From the NCBI GenBank assembly GCA_033239525.1, contig BSYO01000013.1, forward strand, positions 5,976,501 through 6,040,500: a stretch of DNA of 64,000 bases, given 5' to 3'. A model generated the notes under the pieces. It did not search any database and was not told the DNA's origin. It was given only the letters and a program-made list of their open reading frames with translations. Position 1 is the stretch's first letter; each line of letters begins with the position of its first letter. Positions 1 to 9,222 of this stretch are shown piece by piece. Source of the stretch: Nepenthes gracilis. Lineage: Eukaryota > Streptophyta > Magnoliopsida > Caryophyllales > Nepenthaceae. The position numbers were made by a program, and so were the translations under genes.

Positions 1-269
1 AGCACCTGACAGCCACAGGTTGAAAGTCACACAAGCTTGCATCCCATTTCTAACCACTCGGGGGTGAGGACCCCGCTTGACATCTTAAGGGTTGCGTCCT
101 CACCTAGGACGGAGGAGAGGGCGGGGGAGACACGACAGTATGCATTTGAGGGAGATATCGATGGAGACTCCACAAACCTAGATAGCTTGCCATTCGTAAT
201 GGAAATTTAGCCTCAAACACTCATGAGCAAGCTCCAAACACCGCCCACGGATCCCCATAATGGGAGCTC

Positions 270-778
270 TACCCTGGTCAACAACTTGGACCATTTTCGA
301 GCCCTGCTGGGTTGTTGGGGCCTAAACGAAGTCGCCATATGCCTGTGCTTCCTCATGACCCTTTAATGAGATGCTCAAATTTGGTTCTATCACTTCTAGC
401 CAAGCTTAATTTGAAAGTTCTACGAGCTCACCAACAATTTTGTGTCATAGTTTACTGCCAGCTATAAGAACAGGAAGGGGGACCACGTCGAAACCCAGGA
501 TCATAACAGGCAACCGAGGAAGGCATCAAGAGCCCATAGGGGGCCTAGATCCTTGAGATGGAACCCTTTGAATGACTATCGAATCAACATCCTTATGAGG
601 ATTTGGGATGAGAAGTTTTTGAAGTGGTCAAAGCCCATCAAGGACCGGAAGAAGGGAGACCCGTTAAAGTATTGCCGATACCATCGATCCCCAGGCCACG
701 ACATTGAAGACTACCAAACGCTGTGAAAGAAGATTGAGAGTCTGATCAAGAAAGAGCACCTCGTTGAGTTCCTGTAGA
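270..778 (+). pseudogene. Ty3/gypsy gag remnant (capsid end and zinc-finger-like tail)
   Basis: Several stop codons and frame changes break this stretch, but plant gypsy Gag signatures remain. Around 410-480 one frame reads KFYELTNNFVS followed by FTASYKNRKGD, the end of the retrotransposon Gag (capsid) domain. Around 637-778 another frame reads KYCRYHRSPGHDIEDY, an in-frame stop, then KKIESLIKKEHLVEFL. That is the C/H/H-type segment and following helix typical of plant gypsy Gag ('CRYHRxxGHxTEDC...LKxxIExLIxxGxLxxFV'). The last cysteine of the motif is replaced by tyrosine. Gag would package the element's RNA in virus-like particles; this copy cannot be translated. The 780-1220 stretch after it is GC-richer than its surroundings and probably belongs to the same element, but I recognise no domain in it. 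Confidence 0.6.
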
Positions 779-1220
779 TCTCAGGACAGGCCCACAATAG
801 GTAGGGTAAAGGCAAAACTATGGGACTTAGGAATTCTTGAGCTAGGGAGTCCTCCTGCACTATGGCCTCGTCCTAGTGAGGATTATGTGGCCTGGCCTTT
901 GGATCGAAAGTCTGCATCATCTCAGCAGCTCCCGGCACCTGAGATGGCCAAGAGAAGCCCGAGGCATAGCCGAGATATGCGCAGCAAGCTATCAATAGTG
1001 GGCCTCACGATGTCCGACCGAAGAGTGCCATCGTGACAACCCGAGCTAGGAGACCTAATTCTATGAAGAGGAGAGGCAACCGGCGAGACTGCCAATGAGC
1101 ACTAGCCACCCCCTCAAATTGGAAATGGCCATCCCTCGTCTCAGCAATCGTTCGAAATGGTAGGCAAGGGCTACCTGCCCGGGGCGATGAACTAGTCCCC
1201 AAGGCGCCAAGGGCCGCCCA

Positions 1221-1413
1221 TGTAATATTTTAAATTTTTATCCGATTTAATTTGGATTATTTATTATAATTTTTGATAATTTTTGTGTAATAAAAATTAA
1301 TTTAATATTATGAAATCTTGATGAATATTTGGATTAGTTTAGCCGGCGCCCGAAGTGCTCTCATTCTGTTACTTGAGTATTGATTTGGATTTTGAAATAT
1401 AAGAAATAGAAAT

Positions 1414-1476
<63 letters not shown>

Positions 1477-3702
1477 TGGAAGAAAAAGAAGGGGAAATAA
1501 GGGTTGCGGGGGAAAGAAGAGGGTTTCGGGAAGAGAGAGAGAGAAGGGAGAGAGGAGAAATCGAGGTCCCCCGATCTGATTTTGACTTCAAACTAGTTGG
1601 AGAAATGATAGATTTGGTCGAGATAAGTGCACTCATACTCTCCTCTTTCATTTTCTTATATTTTTATTCAGTTTTTTTTATATCCTCGTTTCAATACCCA
1701 AATAAATTTATATTTTATATTTGTCATAACTTAAATATGAAAATATATCGATTTCATGCCTGATTTGCAAGATTTGTGTGGTTTTTCGCAACCTAGAACC
1801 TAAATCCATGCCCGGACCCATTTTACTACATATTTTCAATTTTATGTATGATTTGGTATTAGATAATTGTTACCCATAATTTGAACATATAAATATGTGA
1901 ATTTCACACCCGATTTCGTAGTTACCCGTTTTCGGGCATAGAACCCTAACCCCATGCCATGGATGATTCCACCTATTAAATTGGAATTTAGGTATAAATT
2001 GGCTTTAGAATATGGTTAGCCACACCAAGAACATATTAATTTATCAATTGCGTGTCCAAATTAGTAATTTTGTATGGTTTTATACTTACAAGAACCCTAA
2101 CCCGTGCCTCCTTTAGGTTTTACCCGAATTAATCATAATTTATACGTGATTTAGTTTCAAAAATTATGTTGCATGCTTTCGGGAAGGTATTTGATGTCCG
2201 TAGCTCTAAAGTTACGTTTGGCTTACGGTGGTAAGAATTTCTTACATGTTCCATATTTTATGATGATTTATGAATGTATTATGAATATGTTAACTTAATA
2301 TGTTTCGAAAATCATGTCATGAATTGGTTGTAAAAGGATTATCGATTGGAATTCTTATAAATCTATTTGGCATAAAATGAAAAGTAATTCTTAATCATCC
2401 CAAGCTCAAAAAAAATATTATGCATGAATCATGAACGCATGAGAACTCAAGCTCACGAAGAACATGAAAATATGAATCTGAATAAGTTTAATGGAAAAAG
2501 AATTAGGAAGGAATATTTTGCGATTAAATGATGAACTGACAAACCGTTCTCAGGAATGAAGAACTGATTGACTTATAAAATGTTCTCCAACAAGTAGAAA
2601 CAGAGAATTTTGTACTTAAGAGTATAATTTCCTAAAGAACTAAGAAATTAAGAACTTGGATTGAGAATTATTCAACAAATAGTATGTTTTGACATGCCAT
2701 TAATATTACAGTAGAAACTCAAGAACTATCCTAACCGTGTATCGTAGCGGGTGATAATCCTTGACAAGCCTTATTATATTGTAGTGGAAGGTCGTTGTCT
2801 GTTTTAGAATCACTTGCGGTTGATTGGCCCTATCTATCGGATGTATATGTAGATGGTCCGCCTTTGAGTCTTGAATAGGAAGAGATTATCTATCTTGGAA
2901 CCATTTGCAGCTGATTCGCCCCGTCTATGGGGTGTATCTGTAAACGGATTGCCTCTGGTCATGAACAGGAAGAGTTGGCTTTTGATTGTTTAGAAACATA
3001 TACAATCCAGGTTATAACTGACCACTCCTTTAGTTAGTAAGGTCTATTGGCCCCGGTCCCTAAATGAAATAAGTTTTCGACAATGAATGATAATTAAGAA
3101 AATGACAAAGGAATGAACTAAAAAAATATGGAATGAGTCATAAAAACATTTTTCCTGAACCATGATTTATAGTCTCATATGCATCATTGTTCCTTCATAT
3201 ATGTATTATTATGAATTTAAATATGAAATCTTGCGTGTCCCTTGATATATATGTGTGTGCCTTGTTGAACTTTTGGTTCACTCTTACTATTTTTCTTTCT
3301 AAAAATGAGTATGAGTTGCATCCGATCATGGGATAGAGGATTAAGTCAACTAGGCATTGAAGGCATGGGAGACGGCCTTATGGACTTAGCAATGAAGATT
3401 TGTGTCCTCCAATAGACTATTTTGTATTCTGATAATTTTTATATATAGTTGTATGATAATGATAATATATCCGTAGTATAACTTCCGTTGTATTAATGGA
3501 GGTTTATACTTTTGCTGATTTTGTTATGGATAGTTGGGTCTCTAGTAACATCTATTCTGAATCAACGTCATACTGGAGTTATAACGTTGGTGCCACGTAA
3601 AGTTTTGTGGCTTTGGATCCTGTGATTGTGATGTTTTGGCTTTATTATGTATACTGTAAATGATATTCACAAGTTTTGTATTTGGCCGACGTTCATATTA
3701 CA
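1221..3702 (+). repeat. AT-rich LTR-like block nested in the gypsy element
   Basis: Composition changes sharply at 1221 from GC-rich element DNA to AT-rich DNA. The block begins TGTAATAT and ends ATATTACA, an 8-base terminal inverted repeat of the kind that bounds long chromovirus (Tekay/Del-like) LTRs. A weakly primer-binding-site-like TGTTATCGGAT follows at about 3709. Inside are a (TAA)n microsatellite (1417-1476) and a diverged direct repeat of about 73 bases (2811-2884 and 2902-2974). The flanking five bases (GCCCA left, GTCGA right) do not match well, so a clean solo-LTR origin is not proven; a 5' LTR with a truncated interior would also fit. No gene is seen inside. Confidence 0.45.
1417..1476. 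repeat. (TAA)n microsatellite
   Basis: About 20 uninterrupted trinucleotide units. It makes the complementary strand look like a long poly-leucine ORF, which is not a gene. Confidence 0.95.
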
Positions 3703-4640
3703 GTCGAAATGTTATCGGATTTTTGATAAAAAATACGGTATGTCAAAGCCCACCTCGAAGGGCACTACCTTCTCAACACGTAAATCCCAGGTAGGCCTAA
3801 CATACATCACTGGGCATGCTCGCAATGTGTGACAAGTTTGAACTAATAAAATAACCACTATATTTATTATATGTTTATTTGCATGAATACTTGCATGGCA
3901 TTGTATGAAAATAAATGACCTAAGCTACCCCTAGGTCGGTTAAGTTGCAGCTCGCTCATAAACTGACCTTTGAACAGTTAAAGAAACAGACTGAGTATTG
4001 GATCCCACATCCGGTGGCCATTAAAACCTTAAAGGGCTTCTCCAAAGCATGCATGTGGCGACTCCCCTTCGAAGGGACGATCGCCATCAGCCAACCTGGC
4101 CAGCGGATTAGGTTCAGATGCATGTGGGCTATGACGTCCTTTGGACAGGATAGAGCGCTAAAGTGGTAACATGCGGATGATGACCTACGACTCCACCAGA
4201 GCCCGATGGTCGCAGTCTAAAAACCCTATACCCTGTGTGAGGCTGACACTTGATCGTGCTGTGATTTTTTTTAGGGAGAACGAGTATGGACGAGCCAAGA
4301 CACCCTGAGGAAAAAAATAGAGGCAAAGATTGCCCGGAGAACAATAGTGCAAACAAAAATGCTCATACTAGCCAATTGGACTGATTGCGAAACGAAGACA
4401 TGCAAAGTGGGCGTCCCGCCCAAGAAAGTTATAAAGGTTGCTAGCCGATCTGAAGGGAGACCACCTTCTGAACCGGGGCTCCCCACGGGATGAGGTGATG
4501 GTCTGATGGCGCTCTTGGTGTGACTATTCGGCTCCAACTCCCATTTAGCGCTAGTATTTATCAAGTGCAAAACAGTAGCTAGAAAGCCTGTCGTTATAAG
4601 TTAAATTGCCTGCCAATGGAGACGGATCCCTTCCTAGCGC
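3703..4640. other. Retroelement interior, no recognisable gene
   Basis: This is moderately GC-rich DNA between the LTR-like block and the antisense ORF remnants. Short open frames occur on both strands, but none shows a retroelement or host domain that I recognise. It probably belongs to the decayed gypsy interior. Confidence 0.4.
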
Positions 4641-4909
4641 TAAGAACCCAACTTCTAGTAGCACAGAAGGAGATGCCTCGGGGACCTTCGCGACTTCGAT
4701 GGTTTCTCCATCTCCAAAGCCTCCAACTCAGGGAGCTCAAAGTGAGACCCAGCGGCGGCCTTAGCAATGTCCTCAGACTTTTCTACCACCTGACCTTCGA
4801 TGGCTCGAGTGGTTCGGACGATGGCAATTGAGAAGCAAGAAGGTAATATCAAGGCCAATGGCATACTCCATGCAGCAAAGATCAAAATGGGAATTGGGCA
4901 AAAGAGCTT

Positions 4910-5300
4910 GGTACACAAGGAAAACATAACGACAATAATCAACATCATTGGATTGTTTTATTGAATGTCATACATCGACGGCATCTACCGGTCACAAAGC
5001 AAAACAACAATACAAACGATGTACGCAAGCCTACAAGCTACCTAGAGTAGTCACCCCCTGAAGAGCACGGTCCTTCCACCGGGAAGTTGATGATGTCCTC
5101 TCGGAGTCTGGCTCTAGTGTTCCTCATGTCAAGATAGCCAGCGAGAAAATTCGGGACAGCTAGAGGGACTTTCCACCTATAGAAATGGACGACTTCCTGA
5201 AATCACCCCTTCAGCAGTGAAGCCACCTCCTCCAGATGGAGCTTGGACATTAGCTCTCTCTTTCACTTGATGCTCATGCTTGTCAAATCAGTGAGGCACT
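4910..5300 (-). pseudogene. Partial second copy of the antisense ORF C-terminus and 3' end
   Basis: Read on the minus strand, about 5265-5035 gives KERELMSKLHLEEVASLLKG, a stop, then FQEVVHFYRW and RLREDIINFPVEGP. These line up with ERELVSRFHPKGAAPLLRGH, FQKGVHFDRR and KLQEDLIIFAKEGP of the upstream copy (6251-6006). The tails also match: both copies run into an A/T-rich segment with the same ATCAACAT core (4935-4950 and 5905-5917). This copy carries stop codons and is not functional. It lies on the far side of the 25S rDNA fragment from the better-preserved copy, so the two copies bracket that fragment. Confidence 0.5.
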
Positions 5301-5312
5301 GCTTAACTCTTC

Positions 5313-5803
5313 CAGGCGTTCAATCATAATCCAGCGTATGGTAATTTTACGCCACTGGTTTTTCAACCAAGCACGAAGACCAATTGTGTGACTCAATGGT
5401 TCCTCTTGTACTATATTGAATTATCATTACGACACTGTCATCAATAGGGTAAAACTAACGTGTCTCACGATGGACTAAACCCAACTCACATTCCCTATTG
5501 GTGGGTGAACAATCCAACTTGTGGTGAATTCTGCTTCACAATGATAGGAAGAGCTGACATTGAAGGATAAAAAAGCAATGTTGCTATGGACGCTTGGCTG
5601 CCAAAAGCTGGTTATCCCTGTGGTAACTTTTGTTCCACACGAGATTTCTGTTCTCGTTGAACTCATTTTAGGACACATACGTTATCTTTTAATAGATGTG
5701 TCGTTCCAGCCAAACCACCCACCTGACAATGTCCTCTGCTCGGATTGGCCAGCTAGGTGAGCCATGGGTCCAAAAAGAAGGGCCATGCCTTGCCTCCAAC
5801 TCA
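5313..5803 (-). rRNA. 25S rRNA gene fragment (dead copy, internally deleted)
   Basis: The + strand here is the antisense of plant 25S rRNA from its 3' half. Recognisable blocks are AGGCGTTCAATCATAATCC, TTTTTCAACCAAGC, CCTATTGGTGGGTGAACAAT, TTCTGCTTCACAATGATAGG, CGCTTGGCTGCCA, GTTATCCCTGTGGTAACTTT, GAGATTTCTGTTCTCGTTGA and CACCTGACAATGTCCTC. Their order is that of a functional gene, but about 110 bases of the normal sequence are missing at 5627-5631, where two CTTTT-containing segments are joined. Many differences from the conserved sequence are C-to-T or G-to-A, as expected of methylated, decaying DNA. There is no 18S, 5.8S or spacer nearby, so this is an isolated rDNA piece captured in the retroelement region, not part of an rDNA array. 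Confidence 0.88.
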
Positions 5804-5943
5804 CAAATCCCATGATGCTCCTAGCAGCAACACCCAGCTCTCCACCTAGGCAATGATAGCCCACACGGTCTAAATGAGATCCTCCCGGCATAAGCAAAAT
5901 AACAACAATCAACATCGTTATATCCTTTTATTAAAAATTACAG

Positions 5944-7776
5944 CTAAACAATGGTGATACCCGGCAAACTTAGGATAAAATGAGAGAACAACATACTCCT
6001 ACAGGCTATCCGAGACCATGCCCCTCCGAAGGGTGTGGTCCCTCCTTCGCAAAAATAATAAGATCCTCCTGGAGTTTGGTTTCGGCATTCGTCACGTGAA
6101 TGTAATAGATAGGGAAGTCTAGAGTGGCCAGGGAGACTATGCGCCGGTCGAAATGGACGCCCTTCTGAAAATGTCCCCTCAGCAACGGGGCCGCCCCCTT
6201 CGGATGGAATCTGGACACTAGCTCTCTCTCCCGCTCGACACACACACCCATCAGGTCAAAGGGACATAACTACCTTGTCCGAGACTCGTCCTCGAGTATA
6301 GCGATCTGGGCTAAGGCCTTGGAGTGGGCATCTGAGAGCTTTTCTACTCTAGCCTCAAACTTAGAGAAAGCATAATATAGGTAGTTAGCTCGTCCCTGAT
6401 TTTGAAGTGCCTTGTCAATAGCAGCATTGATCCTCCGTTCCATCTTCTCTTTGTCGACACGGTCACACGAAAGGCGAGCGACCTCCTGCTTCAGAGAGCA
6501 AACGTTCTCCTCCAACCTGCGGACAACCCCCTGTGATAACAAAAGAGAGGAACCAGTCAATTAGGCAAAAAAGCCACTAAGAAGCACAACTGCAGAAAGA
6601 AAAAAATCTTACCTCGCGGTGAAGAGGGCGAGAGGATCTAATTGACTTAGGGCCAAGAGGCCCCTCCAAAGCCTCCGGGAAACCCAGAGCCCGAGCGGTT
6701 GGGTGGAGCTCAACTGCACTAGCAACGGTGCTCTCTAATAGAGCATCCCCCATCTCTTCCAACAACTAGTTGTCATCGCTACTGCCCTCTGTCAAAGTTA
6801 TAGAAGTGGAAGGGTCACCTCCGACGAGGATGCAATGAGAATGGAACGCCGACAGGATCATGGTGAGCCATCTACAAAAATACCAAGAAGACGGCAGAGT
6901 AATGTTGAGTGGAATGCCTTCAAATAAAGAAGCAAAGGCACATACCAAGCGAAAGGGACAACGAAGAGAGGGATTAACGCATCGCTTATATAGCAAGTTC
7001 TCAAGGAGTTGAAGCGTCTTGTTTCCATAATGGCTGCAACACGTGCCCTCACCCAAGTGCGCTACAACGCATCCTTTCCCATGCATCATTATGAGCCATT
7101 ATGGTGGTTGTCGCATCACCTACGCAGTCAAAGCACTTAGATGCTCTAATTGACGTGATAGCTACCCAACCCCCAAAGATGCCTCCCGGGTGCACTTGTC
7201 TCAACTCGCTGACCAGTAGTTGACAGTTCTCGGAGGCATCATCGAGAGAATTCCACAAAATGGATGACCTTGAGCATAGACATGCCGACACCTCCCCGAC
7301 CAGGTGCCGAGACCTCCCCGACCAGGTGCCGAGACAAAGGGCTGAGGGTCGAATCAGCATCAAGGCATCTAGAACTCATCTCGTCATGATAGCTAAGACC
7401 AGAGCAACAAGCACTTCCTATCAAGCTGAGGTGGTGTAGCAGAATGCTTGGACCTCGAAGCTCCTTCAGAGGCTTCCCAGTCGAGCACCACATGGAGGAG
7501 GATCATGGTAGTGGCCCAAAAATTGAGCCACTCCCGTCACGACAGGGAAACAACCCTAGAAGGGACATAACGACAAGCTCCAACCACAGCTTCAAGGTTG
7601 ACCTCGAGTGGCCGTAATGAGGATTTCAGGCAATCTCTGAGTGCAACATTCAACCCTGAAGGACGCCTGCAGGTCCTCCACCAGCGTGGCTTAGGACTCT
7701 CACCTTGCTTGATTGATCGCATCACTTGATCTAGGGAGAGGTAATTCATGGCATGGAGCACAGAGAGTCCCCTCAT
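5944..7776 (-). pseudogene. Antisense ORF of the gypsy element (coiled-coil protein), decayed
   Basis: On the minus strand, 6560-6273 encodes a 96-residue segment rich in charged heptad-like repeats (RRLEENVCSLKQEVARL, then KMERRINAAIDKALQNQG and FSKFEARVEKLSDAHSKAL), which looks like a coiled coil. It ends at a TAG (6270-6272). The same frame continues without a break through six codons into MGVCVERERELVSRF and on to 6006, so one premature stop splits what was about a 183-residue C-terminal region. Upstream open pieces (7776-7537, 7493-7239, 7089-6766 and 6765-6577) probably hold earlier exons or frameshifted parts; splice sites were not resolved. A minus-strand TATA box at 7773-7781 sits just before the first piece. 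The style matches proteins labelled 'putative gypsy type transposon' in plant annotations; the function is unknown. Confidence 0.45.
7290..7333. repeat. 22-bp tandem duplication (two copies)
   Basis: Two identical adjacent 22-base units built on CCTCCCCGACCAGGTGCCGAG, at 7290-7311 and 7312-7333, lie within the antisense ORF region. The period is not a multiple of three, so the duplication shifts any reading frame crossing it. Confidence 0.9.
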
Positions 7777-7781
7777 TTATA
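7773..7781 (-). promoter_or_regulatory. TATA box for the antisense ORF
   Basis: The minus strand reads GGCTATAAATGAGGGGACTC, a canonical plant TATA box, upstream of ATG codons (for example 7748) and the first antisense open piece. It supports separate transcription of the antisense ORF. The call rests on the motif and its position only. Confidence 0.4.
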
Positions 7782-8059
7782 GCCAGAGCAAAGATCAATG
7801 AGGCCATTAATTCGAAGGGTAATGTCCGCAACGCCATCTGCAGGAGGTTAGCTCCAAGCCTTTGGGCTATCCCAGAATCTTTCGCAGAAAAACTTAACTC
7901 AACTGACGCCACGTAGGAAAATGTGCGAGAGACATCGAAGGGGAAAGTCTCGAAAGGAGGCGTCTTGGAAAGGAACGTAAAAGTTGGCCCGTATTAAGAT
8001 GTCCTATCACGGTACATCTTGGGGAACGGCGAAGCACAGTTTCTCGGCGTGGGGGCTAA

Positions 8060-9222
8060 TGATATGTCCAGTAGCGTCATGAGTCAGCACAATTTCTAAC
8101 CTAACTGACACGCTACAAGAGGCCCAACAAGTAATGAACTAAGCCTCAGCAAGGAATTCAATCTGACCCAGACCAAAGTGGCGATCAGAACGAGGCTCAG
8201 GGAGTGAAGTGTTAAAGGAGACAAACATCAACGGCACAATCGATAGTACAGCCAAATTGACCAATCCAAAATGCCCTCAGGCAGCCAGCCAATAGAGCGG
8301 TCAGAGTACACTCATGCAGAATGCCGCCTGAAGCCATATGACAATTGGACTAAGGAACCACTCACGACCTCCTCACTATAGCATGACGACATCTGATACG
8401 GTGACTCCCGTCAACTCCCAACAGCTGACGAATCCTGATGGGACACCTATCGTCTACCTTGGTGCCAAAGTCTTCTCTGTAAAATACTATAAACTCCTTC
8501 ACCCTTCACGAGATAAGGACAACTCTCAAAAAAGGAGGGAGGACTTGCTCAAGGGAGAGAGAAGACTCTCAGTGGAGGAAATGACCCTCAGAAGGACAGA
8601 GAGGGAGCAACAACATCCTCCTGGGAACAACTCTTAAGGGGGAGCAACTCCCGGTAGAGGGTAACTCTCAATAAAAAAACCACCCACGAATGAGATTTAA
8701 GAGCCAAGAAAGAACCAAACTCTTTTTCCTAACATAGATCTTTCTCACCCTAATGAGCCACTCCCTATTGAGTGTATCCATAGTGAGCCACTTATCGAGT
8801 GTAACTCTAATGAGCCACATACCGCATATAATTAGAAAGGAGCACAACCCTCATTCCTTTCCAAGTCACCCCCCGTCAGGCGTACCAATAGGAGCTCAGT
8901 CTTCCTTCCTCTCCAAGCCGCCCCCGTCGGGTGCACCAACAGGAGTTAGTCCTCTTCTCACATCCTCCATTCACATGCAATTCTACATTATCCAACATCC
9001 TCTTTACTTTTTTCTATATTTTTTAAAAAAGATTTCTAACTTAAACGTTGGATGATAAATCAGGGAGTGAGCTTTACCAATCATATAATTCTTATTTATA
9101 ATTTGTAGTGCGCAAGTTCTAGGTTAGTAGCGGTGGAGATCAAACCTACTCCATTTCGACCTGCAATGATAGATTAAGAAACTTCCTAATCCATATCACA
9201 ATCAGTTACCAAGGACATATCA
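8060..9222 (+). repeat. 3' LTR of the gypsy-type element
   Basis: The repeat runs 1163 bp, begins TGATAT and ends ATATCA, a perfect terminal inverted repeat. A G-rich polypurine tract (about 8049-8055) lies immediately upstream, as expected for a 3' LTR. A TATAAA occurs at 8488-8493. Around 8750-8825 there is a short degenerate tandem array built on AATGAGCCACT with GAGTGTAAC spacers. The solo LTR at 50996-52119 shows the same overall order of motifs, including the GAGCCACTTA array and the GATCAAACC/GATCAGACC segment near the end, so the two belong to one family. Confidence 0.75.

Larger units (their letters stand above)
1..9222 (+). mobile_element. Degenerate Ty3/gypsy-type LTR retrotransposon, 3' part, with nested insertions
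   Basis: The window opens inside a decayed LTR element read on the + strand. In order it shows gag remnants (about 270-778), an inserted AT-rich LTR-like block (1221-3702), a stretch with no recognisable pol (3703-4640), antisense-strand ORF remnants with a 25S rDNA fragment between two partial copies (4910-7781), a G-rich polypurine tract (about 8049-8055) and a 3' LTR (8060-9222). The 5' LTR and primer-binding site would lie left of the window. I see no reverse transcriptase or integrase motif, so this is either a pol-deleted or a non-autonomous copy. Extra antisense ORFs near the 3' end are known in the Tat/Retand branch of Ty3/gypsy; placing the element there is inference. Some internal pieces may come from separate nested insertions. 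Confidence 0.6.

Noticed and set aside
1361..1651. Minus-strand ORF with a long leucine run
   Set aside because: The leucines come from the (TAA)n microsatellite; no domain or coding signal flanks it.
5475..5760. ORFs on both strands within the rDNA fragment
   Set aside because: The DNA is a decayed 25S rRNA copy; open frames there are accidental.
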